Source of the DNA: Pseudomonas cremoricolorata DSM 17059 = NBRC 16634
GTDB lineage: Bacteria; Pseudomonadota; Gammaproteobacteria; Pseudomonadales; Pseudomonadaceae
Length of the DNA: 64,000 nt
Direction: 5' to 3'
Assembly (NCBI RefSeq): GCF_000425745.1
Contig: NZ_AUEA01000007.1
Span: 270,377 to 334,376 of the forward strand
A program made the position numbers and the translations under genes. The notes below the pieces were generated by a model. It was not told the DNA's origin. It made no database searches and saw nothing but the letters and a program-made list of their open reading frames with translations. This document shows, in pieces, positions 7,786-16,803 of the stretch. Position 1 is the first letter of the stretch. Each line of letters starts with the position of its first letter.

Positions 7786-10614
7786 ATGGTCACCCATTCC
7801 AAACAAGACCTTATCAACCAGTTGGCCAAAGGCGACGCCCTGCACGGCTGGGGTGCGATCATCGCGCTGGGGCGTGACGCGCTCAATCGACGCCTGCTCA
7901 CGCGCTATGTCGAAGGGTTCGCCGCACAGACGTTCATTCCACCCATCAGTGGTGAAGGGTTCCTGGATGCCAACCTGAGCGAAAAGTTTGTATTCGATCA
8001 GTTGCTGCTCGGCCCATTGCAGTTGTCGTTCAAGCACGCCTCAGGCAGTACCAGGGAGCTGACCGTCACTCTGGAGCTGATCGCAGGCCGTTGCAGCTCC
8101 ATTGCGCAGTGGCCAGGCGAGCCAAAGCGGCTCAGGAGAAGCCATAGCCTGCATCAGGGTATGGGCTATCGATTGGAAGTGACACTGCCCCTCACGCTGC
8201 AAACGATGTCGTTCGCCAACCAGACTCAAGTTGTGCTTGATCTGCAGCAGGCGTCCGCTGCCTGCTGCACCTTGGGCAGCACCGAAGTGGCGCAACGGAA
8301 AATGGGCGAATTCCTGCTGGATCAGGTGCGAACGCAGTGGGGGCGTGATCCTTTGGTGCCATTGCTGAGCTGTTCGCACGAAGGTTCCGATCCGTTGTCG
8401 ATCGCGCAGTACTCGATACAGGTGCAAAAGGCCCCGACCGATATCGGCAATGGTGGCGCTCGCGAAGACGACGGTGCCCTGTTGATTCTCGCGCAACTGC
8501 GCGGCTCGCCTACTGCCGGCGTGGCGCCCCATGCTTTGCCTTACCTGCTGCCTGACAAAGACGATGGCAGTGGCCATCACGACGCAGCATTGCTGCTTGG
8601 CAGAAGGCGTTCGAGCTTGGTCGAAGGGCTCGACGCCGGGATCCTGGAGCACGTGATTCTGCCTGGGGCCTATCAGATTGCGCCTACCGAGCGGCACAGT
8701 CCTCACGACCTGATTCTGTTCGCCGACGTGGTCCCCAGCGAGGCCACCGCTGAGCTGCAGCCGGCGTTGAAGGGGCTCAGTGCGGGGCAGTCACTGAACT
8801 TGCAGAGTACCCTGCACGCGGTCGGGCAGTGGTCGGCACGCAATGTGACCTACCCACTCGCCCACGGCCAGATGGACCAAGGGCGCTACACCGCCTCGGC
8901 ACTGCAGGACTTTACCGGCGACCAGCAGGTGGTGGTGATCAGCGCGGAGTCGACCGAGGGCGGCACGCGCAAGGTCCGCTCGGCCGTGGTAGTGGAGGCG
9001 GTCGAAGGCGTGTCGATATCGCCGAAGGTCCTTCTGTGGAACAGAGGCGAGGCGCCGGTGCGTCTTACTGCCTCGTCGGCCGAGGGAGTGGCTTGGTCGT
9101 TGCAAGGCACCCGCTTTGGCGAACTGCAACGAGATCCCGATGATCCGCAGTCAGCGCTGTTCACACCCAGTGTCAGGGATGCGGCTGCGCCGTTCGAGCT
9201 TCAGCGTATCAAGGTCAGCAAAGGTTCCGAGAGTGGCTATGCGACAGTGGTTATCCTCAACTACAGCTCACCGTTGTCAGTCGAGCCGTTTCATGTGCCG
9301 CGCATCGGTGCGTCGGGCACCCAGACCTTCAGCCTCTCTGAGTACCCCGGCCAGGCAACCTGGCAACTGGTCGGTACAGGTCACATCGACGCCAACACGG
9401 GTGTCTATACCGCGCCGAGTAGCGATCCCGGTGATGTCACCGTGGTCATTGGCGTATACGACCGCTTTGCGGGGATTGCCGTCATCGAGCATCAAAACAA
9501 CCCACCCGCTCAAATCGCTGCTGCGCAAGAGCGCTGGAAAGAGCTGAACCTGTTCGACGTCAAGCGCAACAATGCCAATCGCAACCGGGTTCTGGCCAAC
9601 GGCTTGCAACAGGTGGGGATTGATATCGTCCTGGAAACCAAAGAATTCGAAGGCGCGGAGGGTTCCGTGTGGGACCCGGTCAGCGACCTTGAGCTTTCTA
9701 CGCTGGTGTTGCTGTACGAAGACGGTACGCCAGTACCAGTGCTGCCGGTGGGCGTAGAGGGTCTGGACCCGGACTTGCCTGCCAACCGTGACAGTTGGGC
9801 AGTCAGCAAGCAACGCAATCGCTATGACTACCTGCCCACCGGTTCTGGCGCTCCGCCGTTCGAGTCCAGTGTGGCACCTGCCGACGCCAGGCGTACGGTG
9901 ACCTTCTATGTCTGCTCGACCGAGGCGGAGGTCAGGCGCTTCAAGGCCAAGTTTCAGGACCAGCGAAACGGTTGGCATTACTCGGACATAAAGGACCAGG
10001 GGCGCGGGGTGCTCGAGCTCGAAGGCGTGCCAACGCCGGCGGTCGATCTGGGCAACTACGCGTTGCAGGCAAAACGAGTCGAGAGCCTTAAAGGTTTCGA
10101 TCATACCAATGGGGATACCTTCAACTATTGGCACTCGACCACGGATTACTGGACCCTGTACGGAAGGCAGATCGTGTTTGCCGGAATCGAGTGGGACAAC
10201 TCGGCGATGATTCGCTGGGAAAGCGAAAACAAGAACGAGACCTACTGTAGCTATACCGGCTATGCCTTCAAGCCGCGCCGCCATCCCGATGCAGCACCCG
10301 CCTCGCGCGAGATGCAGTATGGCGCTTCGCTGGAATTGCTGTTGCTCGAAGATCGCGTCAAATCGAATGGGCTGGATCGGCGTTTCAAGGGGCAGGAGAG
10401 TGTCGCCGAAGGCACCGTGCTACTGAGTCTTGAACGCACCTCGAACCTGAGCCATTGGCAATACCAGGATGGCGATGGCGATAACTATCGACTGGAACTC
10501 GATAAAGCCTTGTCGTTCACCCTGATCGATACGTATGGCTCCCGACACCGGCTCAAGGTCACCTTCGGCAATGTCCCCGACAGTCGAAATTCGCTGACCC
10601 TCAATCTCCAGTAA
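7786..10614 (+). CDS. Second P47-like TULIP-domain protein, 942 aa
   Basis: The gene starts at ATG 7786, two bases after the previous stop, so the two genes are translationally close. Its N-terminus HGWGAIIALGRDALNRRLL parallels the first P47-like protein, as do a DDGALLILAQL segment and LPYLLPD. The proteins are therefore diverged paralogues, duplicated in tandem. A middle Ig-like module carries the DANTGVYTAP motif. The last about 330 residues (from RWKELNLFDVKRN) have no counterpart in the first paralogue. They are rich in aromatic residues (for example NYWHSTTDYWTLYG) and may be a separate beta-rich domain. No signal peptide or membrane helix is visible. The family call is moderate and the function unknown. 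Confidence 0.6.
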   Translation: MVTHSKQDLINQLAKGDALHGWGAIIALGRDALNRRLLTRYVEGFAAQTFIPPISGEGFLDANLSEKFVFDQLLLGPLQLSFKHASGSTRELTVTLELIAGRCSSIAQWPGEPKRLRRSHSLHQGMGYRLEVTLPLTLQTMSFANQTQVVLDLQQASAACCTLGSTEVAQRKMGEFLLDQVRTQWGRDPLVPLLSCSHEGSDPLSIAQYSIQVQKAPTDIGNGGAREDDGALLILAQLRGSPTAGVAPHALPYLLPDKDDGSGHHDAALLLGRRRSSLVEGLDAGILEHVILPGAYQIAPTERHSPHDLILFADVVPSEATAELQPALKGLSAGQSLNLQSTLHAVGQWSARNVTYPLAHGQMDQGRYTASALQDFTGDQQVVVISAESTEGGTRKVRSAVVVEAVEGVSISPKVLLWNRGEAPVRLTASSAEGVAWSLQGTRFGELQRDPDDPQSALFTPSVRDAAAPFELQRIKVSKGSESGYATVVILNYSSPLSVEPFHVPRIGASGTQTFSLSEYPGQATWQLVGTGHIDANTGVYTAPSSDPGDVTVVIGVYDRFAGIAVIEHQNNPPAQIAAAQERWKELNLFDVKRNNANRNRVLANGLQQVGIDIVLETKEFEGAEGSVWDPVSDLELSTLVLLYEDGTPVPVLPVGVEGLDPDLPANRDSWAVSKQRNRYDYLPTGSGAPPFESSVAPADARRTVTFYVCSTEAEVRRFKAKFQDQRNGWHYSDIKDQGRGVLELEGVPTPAVDLGNYALQAKRVESLKGFDHTNGDTFNYWHSTTDYWTLYGRQIVFAGIEWDNSAMIRWESENKNETYCSYTGYAFKPRRHPDAAPASREMQYGASLELLLLEDRVKSNGLDRRFKGQESVAEGTVLLSLERTSNLSHWQYQDGDGDNYRLELDKALSFTLIDTYGSRHRLKVTFGNVPDSRNSLTLNLQ

Positions 10615-10678
10615 ATCCTCCGGCGCTCGCCCCATACGCACCGGAGCGCAGCGCTGCCTGACAAGCGTGAGTGATACC

Positions 10679-13600
10679 ATGGCAACCACTTCCTACTTGC
10701 ATTCCAACGCCTTCAACTTTCTCAGCTTCGTCGCCGGCGGGGTCGACCCGCGAACCGGGCAGTACACCCTGGCCATCGAGTTGCCAGAGTTGCCCGCCAA
10801 CCAGTTGAATGGTCCTGACCTGCCGCTGCGCCTGGGCTTCAATCCCTTGAACATACAAGATTCGGGATTCGGCATCGGCTGGAGCCTGAACCTGACCCAG
10901 TTCGTGCCGTCCAGTGGCATGCTCGCTCTGCACACAGGTGAACAGTTCAGGGTCTCCGACAATGGCCCCGGCCATGCGGCTGTCATTCCTGAGCGCAAGA
11001 TCGAAAGTTTCAAGTTCGAAAACGTCAGCGACGAGCAAACCCTGTGTTATCGCATCGCGCACAAGTCCGGCCTGGTCGAACTGCTTCAGCCTCAGGCCCC
11101 GGACTACAAGGTGGCGCTGCCCGTTCGGGTATTGGCCCCCTCGGGGCATGGCATTCGCCTGACCTACGAGGTCGTCAAGGGCGTTGCGTGCCTGGCCACC
11201 ATGGTTGAGGAAAGTGCGCCGGCGCGCACCTTGCTGCATATCGACTACAGCAGCAACGCCAGAGCGCTGATACACCTGAATCCGAACTCGGCAGCGTCCG
11301 CTAGCTACTCCTTGGAGCGCGATGGCGATGCTCTTTCGGCAGTCATTCTGCCCAGCCAGGATCGGGCACGCTGGACTTTCACCTACCGCCCCATCGGTGC
11401 GCTGCGTTGCCTGCAAACCGTCGAGACGCCGGTGGGCGCGGTCGAGCGCATCGAGTACGAGGAGCAAGGTCATAAACTGCCGGGCAGCCAGGGCAGGTCG
11501 GTGCCTTACGTCAAGCGTCATCGACTCGAGCCTGGCCAAGGCATGCCAGTGCAAGACACCCGCTATAGCTTCAGCTCGAACAATTTCCTCGGTTACGGAA
11601 CGGGCATCAGCTGGCAGGACAATGGCCTGGACAACCTCTATGCATTCACCGGCACAAGCTATGTCTACAGCTCGACCGAAACCCAGTATCGCGACGAACA
11701 GCCGGCACGGACCATCGAGCGCAGCTTCAACCGCTTCCACCTGACCACCTCCGAGGTCACCCGCGAAGACGGTTGCATCCTTAGCAACACGACGACCTAC
11801 CACGAGGTCCCCAACCTTGCGTTCAAAGATCAGCCTGAGCATTTCCAGCTACCGCAGCTGGCCAACACCGCCTGGACCCAATCGGGCACTGGCCTGCGCC
11901 GCGACGAGCAAGTCAGCACCGACTACGACCGCCACGGCAACCTCTTGGTGCAGGTAGAGCCAAGCGGTGTCAAGGAGGTGTTGAGCTACTATCCAAAAGA
12001 GTCCAGCGAGGGATGTCCGGCCGATCCCGAGGGGTTCGTTCGTCAGCTGAAGTCTCGCAGTCTGGTGCCGTCGAGCGAGGGCGAGGGGGGCACTGAAGCA
12101 CTACGCACCGACTATACCTACGAGGCGCTGCCTGGTCTGGATGGCGGGCGTGGCACGCTGCTGCTTAGCAGCCAATCGCTGATCCGGGTCAGCGACGACC
12201 TGTGCTTGACGCACATCCAGACCCAGTACGCGAATGAGGTGAGCGATCCGCTGCGCTATGGCCGTAGCCTGTCCGAAGCGCGCACCATTGGCGGCTTGCG
12301 CACCCTCAGCGAATATGCGTATGACCTTGTCCAGGTCGAGGGGCGTACCGCGGTCGAGACACGCATGACGGTCTCTGGGTTCGACCACGATACCGCCCAG
12401 GCTGACGGCACTCAGCGTCATGCGCAGAAGACCACTACCCTGCAAGCGTGCGTACTGACAGGCCTGCCACTGCTCAACCATGACGATAATGAAGTGCAGA
12501 TCGCCTATGCCTACGACGAGCTGCGACGGGTCATCCGCGAAACGGTTTCCCCTAACGATGAGCGCTACACGGCTACGCGTCACTACAGCTATCATCTGTC
12601 CACTGATGGCAGCCAGGCCGTGCAGGTCGAACAAGACGTCAAGGGCGTCACCAGCTGGACCTACGTCGATGGGCTCAATCGCGTGGTCCGTCGCACCCGT
12701 CAGGACCCTGACTACGGCTTGACGGCGCAGGCCCGACAGGCACAACGCCTTGTCTATACCGCAGCGTACGACGCCCTGGGTCGACTGACCGAAGAAACCG
12801 AACATGACTGGCTGGCGCTGAGTGAATTGCCATTGCGCCGCGCCTTCGAGTACGACGGTTGGGGGCAGCAGTATTGCGAGATCGGCGCCGATGGCGTTCG
12901 TAGCTATACGCAGAACGATCCGATCGGCACCGTCGACTCCAACGGCCCCATCCTTACCCAATGGCGTAGTTCGGCAGATGGTCAACTGCGAACCGGGAAA
13001 ACCGTCACCTGGCTCAACCGTTTCGACAAGCCCAGCCAGGTCGAGCGCTTCAGCTGGGACGACAACGTCCCACGTATCAGCTTGCACCAGTACTTTTACG
13101 ATGGTTTCGGCCGTACGGCGCGGGAAGTCGACGGGCGCGGGGCGCAAACCTCGTTCACCTACGACGAATTCGACCGATTGAGCGATCACACGCTCGCCGA
13201 TGCCGCCGTCGTTCACCGCGACTATGCCCCCCATAGCCCGGATGATCTTCCTGTATTGATCAAGGTGGTCGACAAAGGCGTCCATAGCGTCCTGGGCGAG
13301 CAGGGATTCGATGGCCTGGACCGTATGGTCACGTCGATCACAGGGGGGCGTGAGCGTACCTACCTCTATGCTCAAGGTCAGCGCCAACCGCAGCAGGTCA
13401 TCACCCCGCGCGGCAACACGATCAAGTACGTCTATCTCCCGCAATTGGGCGAAGAGCCGCTGCAGCGTGCACTGATCGATTCAGGTGTAGAGGCCGAGTA
13501 TGAATACGATCCGCAAAACGCTCGACTGCTTCGCTGTGTCGAGCAGGATGAGGTTCTGGAGCGGGAATACTTCAGTACTGGCCAGCTTCGCAAAGAAATG

Positions 13601-14452
13601 CGTGGGCAAGGCGACACCGACTACACCATGCATTACCTGCACAGCTTGCAAGGGCGTTTGCTGAGTTATACCGATGTGTTAGGCAGCACTCAGTCTTACC
13701 ACTACAACCCCTTGGGACAACTGGTGCAAACCGCGCTGGGTACTGTGGCGAGCACCTTCGAGTACGATGAGCTGGGCCGCACCCGGCGCATCTTCACCGA
13801 GACCTGTGATGGTGACGGCAGCCGCCGCAGCCTGGAAACGACCTTGGAATATGACGAGTTCGAGCGCGAAACGCTTCGTCGTTTCGACTTCACAGATTGC
13901 GTCCAGACATTGAGCCAGACCTACGACGCGGTCGATGCGATGGAGACCAAGACGCTCTGCGAAGGTGATCGGCTGCTGCGCAAGGAGACTTACAGCTACG
14001 ACAAACGCGGTCGACTGGTCGACTACCGCTGCGAAGGCGAAGACGATTACCGGCCCGTCGATCCGTTCGGCAAGTCAATACAGGGCCAGCGTTTCACCTT
14101 GGATGCTCTGGACAACATCACTCGCGTGCGCACGCTATTCGATGGCGGCACGGTCGACGCCCGTTATCAGTTCGAGAATGCCGATGATCCGGCCCAACTC
14201 ACCAGCATCATCATCAACGGCCTGGAGGCACAACCGCGCGTGGTGGCACTCGAGTATGACGCCGACGGCAACATGACCTGTGACGATCAGGCGCGGGTGC
14301 TCGAATACGATGCCCTTGGCCGTCTGGTTCGTGTCGATGATAGCTCCGAGGCGCGGGGCGCGACCTATGGCTACGACCCCCTGGACCGTCTGGCCACGCA
14401 AGTGGGCCTCGATCTGTCATCGGACATGCACAGCAGATCCGTCAACCCCTGA
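10679..14452 (+). CDS. RHS/YD-repeat protein lacking the C-terminal core
   Basis: The protein has 1257 residues from ATG 10679 (MATTSYLHSNAFNF); an in-frame GTG at 10667 has no better ribosome site. The N-terminal about 330 residues match the left-edge RHS protein. Then come many YD repeats, such as YDELRRVIRE, YDALGRLTEE, YDEFDRLSDH and YDELGRTRRI. The frame stops just after YGYDPLDRLATQ. Relatives normally continue there into the RHS-associated core (the DP.G region) and a variable tip. This copy therefore lacks the part that in other RHS proteins closes the cocoon and releases a toxin. It may be decayed, or it may have become a structural partner. It follows the two P47-like genes by 64 bases. 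Confidence 0.85.
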   Translation: MATTSYLHSNAFNFLSFVAGGVDPRTGQYTLAIELPELPANQLNGPDLPLRLGFNPLNIQDSGFGIGWSLNLTQFVPSSGMLALHTGEQFRVSDNGPGHAAVIPERKIESFKFENVSDEQTLCYRIAHKSGLVELLQPQAPDYKVALPVRVLAPSGHGIRLTYEVVKGVACLATMVEESAPARTLLHIDYSSNARALIHLNPNSAASASYSLERDGDALSAVILPSQDRARWTFTYRPIGALRCLQTVETPVGAVERIEYEEQGHKLPGSQGRSVPYVKRHRLEPGQGMPVQDTRYSFSSNNFLGYGTGISWQDNGLDNLYAFTGTSYVYSSTETQYRDEQPARTIERSFNRFHLTTSEVTREDGCILSNTTTYHEVPNLAFKDQPEHFQLPQLANTAWTQSGTGLRRDEQVSTDYDRHGNLLVQVEPSGVKEVLSYYPKESSEGCPADPEGFVRQLKSRSLVPSSEGEGGTEALRTDYTYEALPGLDGGRGTLLLSSQSLIRVSDDLCLTHIQTQYANEVSDPLRYGRSLSEARTIGGLRTLSEYAYDLVQVEGRTAVETRMTVSGFDHDTAQADGTQRHAQKTTTLQACVLTGLPLLNHDDNEVQIAYAYDELRRVIRETVSPNDERYTATRHYSYHLSTDGSQAVQVEQDVKGVTSWTYVDGLNRVVRRTRQDPDYGLTAQARQAQRLVYTAAYDALGRLTEETEHDWLALSELPLRRAFEYDGWGQQYCEIGADGVRSYTQNDPIGTVDSNGPILTQWRSSADGQLRTGKTVTWLNRFDKPSQVERFSWDDNVPRISLHQYFYDGFGRTAREVDGRGAQTSFTYDEFDRLSDHTLADAAVVHRDYAPHSPDDLPVLIKVVDKGVHSVLGEQGFDGLDRMVTSITGGRERTYLYAQGQRQPQQVITPRGNTIKYVYLPQLGEEPLQRALIDSGVEAEYEYDPQNARLLRCVEQDEVLEREYFSTGQLRKEMRGQGDTDYTMHYLHSLQGRLLSYTDVLGSTQSYHYNPLGQLVQTALGTVASTFEYDELGRTRRIFTETCDGDGSRRSLETTLEYDEFERETLRRFDFTDCVQTLSQTYDAVDAMETKTLCEGDRLLRKETYSYDKRGRLVDYRCEGEDDYRPVDPFGKSIQGQRFTLDALDNITRVRTLFDGGTVDARYQFENADDPAQLTSIIINGLEAQPRVVALEYDADGNMTCDDQARVLEYDALGRLVRVDDSSEARGATYGYDPLDRLATQVGLDLSSDMHSRSVNP

Positions 14453-14475
14453 AGTTCCGCTCGCTATTCGGACGT

Positions 14476-14501
14476 GAAGGCCTGTGCGTGCGCAGGCCTT
14501 C
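14476..14501 (+). terminator. Hairpin after the RHS gene
   Basis: A 9-bp perfect stem (GAAGGCCTG and CAGGCCTTC) with an 8-base loop lies 24 bases after the RHS stop. No T run follows, so it could be a weak terminator, an mRNA 3'-end stabiliser or a decayed repeat. Confidence 0.4.
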
Positions 14502-14657
14502 CGGGCCCTGCATTGCGAAGCGATGATCGCGCTGTCGACCTGATAAAAATGCCAGTTGTGACGATCGTCTGCCAACGATTCAATGCGTCAAGCCCCGACT
14601 TCGCCCCGCAATGAATAGCGTTCCCCCTGGACGTAACCATTACGCAAGGATCAGGAC

Positions 14658-16655
14658 ATGAACAAGAGTATGCAAGCGACCGTCAGCGCCGAACAGGCGC
14701 GGCGCAATCAGCGGCAGGCCCGTGCGCAGCGCAGCGCAGGTAGGGCTGTCGATGCTCCGAGCATCGATAGCGATTTACTCGCTGACCAATCGGACAACAC
14801 CGTCAAGAGTGCGGTATTGCGTGACGACGACAAGGCGCTGATCATTCATATTCCGGGCTGGTCGTTCGCGCCACCGGGCATGACGGATGAGCTGACGATC
14901 TTTCATACGCCCGCCAGTGGCGTTCAAGAAGTGCTGTTCACCAATACTTACGATCGAAGCGATGCAGGTTCGTTTCCGCTGGCCTATACCGTTGATAAAG
15001 ACAGCATAAAGTCTTGGGGTGAGGGCGCACATGCGTTTCACTACACCGTGGTGACCTACAACGGCTCCGAGAACGATTCACAACACCTGAGACTCATATT
15101 CGACCGCATAGCGCCCTACGGCGCCAACTCGCCACCGCGTAACTTTCCGGTCAAGTTTCCAGACGTGGGTGATGTGACCGATGCGAACAAGAATGCGGTC
15201 ACGGTGGTTTTGCCGGATTACCCTGACAAGGCTGCGGGCGATCAGGTTGCCTGGTATTGGCTCGAAAGCCTTCCGGAAGACTTGACCGGCCTGACCCCGG
15301 CAGGGGTTGCCGCAGTAGGGACATTGCCGCAGAACCTGACGGTGCCGGCGAGTGTCATCGACAGTGGCGGTGACGGTGGACTGATGGCGTTTTATGTCCT
15401 GATCGATAAGGCAGGCAACAGCAGCCTTCCCTCGCTGCCTACGGCGGTCGGCGTTGCACTTGGAGCGCTGCCGGACAACCTGCAAGACCCGCAAGTACCC
15501 CTGGCCAGCGATGGTCTGATCGATCAGGCGGATGCCTGGGCGGGTGTGACGGTCGAGATTCCGGCTTTCGATCATTGGAAGTCCACCGACCAGATCCAGG
15601 TGACGTGGGGCTCACACGTGCTGGATTGGCGCGAGATCGGAAGCAACGCCAAGTTTCCCCTGGTCTTCGATCTGGCGCCGAGTTTGTTGTGGGACCAGTA
15701 CGGCGCCGCGAGCACCGGCAATGTCACCACTACGGTGCAATACAAGGTGCGCCGCGGAACGGTGGCTCAAGGCACCAAGACGATCGACATTGAAGTCAAT
15801 CTTGAGCGACTGGGTCCGGTAGGACCTGACCCTGATCCGGAATGGCCCGATCCGGTGAACCCGCGGCTGGCATTGGCCGAGGTCTACGGCAAGTCCACCC
15901 CGACCCTTAAAAATGAATTGACCGATGCTGACGAGAATGAGCCTGCAACGCTGAAAGTCACTGTCGACGCTGCGCTCAAGGAGGGTGATACCCTCTCGTT
16001 CCATTGGGCCGATACGCCTGTCAGTGAAGCGGACTACGTCGTCAGGAGCGGCGACTTGGGTAACCAGGTCGAGCGGGAGATTCCCTGGTCCTACATCGCG
16101 GTTGGCAATGGTAACTTCAAGGTTCATTACACCGTCGCTCGTGCCGGCAATCCCAACTCGGTGCATTCGCCGAGCACGGATGTCACGGTCGACGCGAACG
16201 TGCTGAGGCCTGAAGCCGCCGAGTTTCTCGGGGCCAACACGAGCGCCCCAGTGGGCTGGCTGACCTGCAGGGCGCTGTATGCCGACCCGGTTCATCCAGG
16301 CGACCCAGCGATCAGGGTCGAGGTTCCGGATCTGACGGAATATGGCGTCGCGGCCGGTGCCGATCTGACGATGGAATGGAGCGCGGTGCACGGCTTCGTG
16401 GGTGAAACCGCCATTCCCGACGCGAGCTTCTCCGATTCGATCAAGCTCGATGCCACGACCGTCAAGGGCTTTGTCTGGCGAGTGCCCTACACCGACCATG
16501 TGCTGCCGATCTACGCCTTCCATGCGACCGACCACGACGGTCGAGGAAGGGTCACCTACCGCTTCGACCTCAATGGCAAGACCATCGTATCGAAACAGCT
16601 CGAGGCCATCGTTTCCATGCACGATGCCAGCGGCAGTTGTCCGTTGCGGCCCTGA
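14658..16655 (+). CDS. Ig-like repeat protein (cluster protein 2)
   Basis: The protein has 665 residues, starting at ATG 14658 with AGGA six bases upstream. The first about 50 residues are polar, rich in Arg, Gln and Ala, and probably disordered; no signal peptide is present. The remainder is at least five beta-rich modules with the same recurring pattern as the proteins at 3445 and 19407, for example VVLPDYPDKAAGDQVAWYW, VEIPAFDHWKSTDQIQVTW and VDAALKEGDTLSFHW. A Pro-rich linker (GPDPDPEWPDP) separates two groups of modules. The gene lies 205 bases after the RHS gene and on the same strand. I cannot assign a function. Such modules in bacteria commonly form rods on adhesins or toxins, but the lack of an export signal leaves the location open. 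Confidence 0.75.
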   Translation: MNKSMQATVSAEQARRNQRQARAQRSAGRAVDAPSIDSDLLADQSDNTVKSAVLRDDDKALIIHIPGWSFAPPGMTDELTIFHTPASGVQEVLFTNTYDRSDAGSFPLAYTVDKDSIKSWGEGAHAFHYTVVTYNGSENDSQHLRLIFDRIAPYGANSPPRNFPVKFPDVGDVTDANKNAVTVVLPDYPDKAAGDQVAWYWLESLPEDLTGLTPAGVAAVGTLPQNLTVPASVIDSGGDGGLMAFYVLIDKAGNSSLPSLPTAVGVALGALPDNLQDPQVPLASDGLIDQADAWAGVTVEIPAFDHWKSTDQIQVTWGSHVLDWREIGSNAKFPLVFDLAPSLLWDQYGAASTGNVTTTVQYKVRRGTVAQGTKTIDIEVNLERLGPVGPDPDPEWPDPVNPRLALAEVYGKSTPTLKNELTDADENEPATLKVTVDAALKEGDTLSFHWADTPVSEADYVVRSGDLGNQVEREIPWSYIAVGNGNFKVHYTVARAGNPNSVHSPSTDVTVDANVLRPEAAEFLGANTSAPVGWLTCRALYADPVHPGDPAIRVEVPDLTEYGVAAGADLTMEWSAVHGFVGETAIPDASFSDSIKLDATTVKGFVWRVPYTDHVLPIYAFHATDHDGRGRVTYRFDLNGKTIVSKQLEAIVSMHDASGSCPLRP

Positions 16656-16803
16656 GGAAAACGATATCGCTCCGTCGGGGCTCAGGCGCAGCTTGAGGAA
16701 GTGGGGATTTTTCCTACATGAAGCTGCTTTTGATGTTTGTAAGCTCCCCCGCGACTGGCTAGCCGGTCATGATTTCCACGTGGCATGACCGAGGTAGCCA
16801 TCT

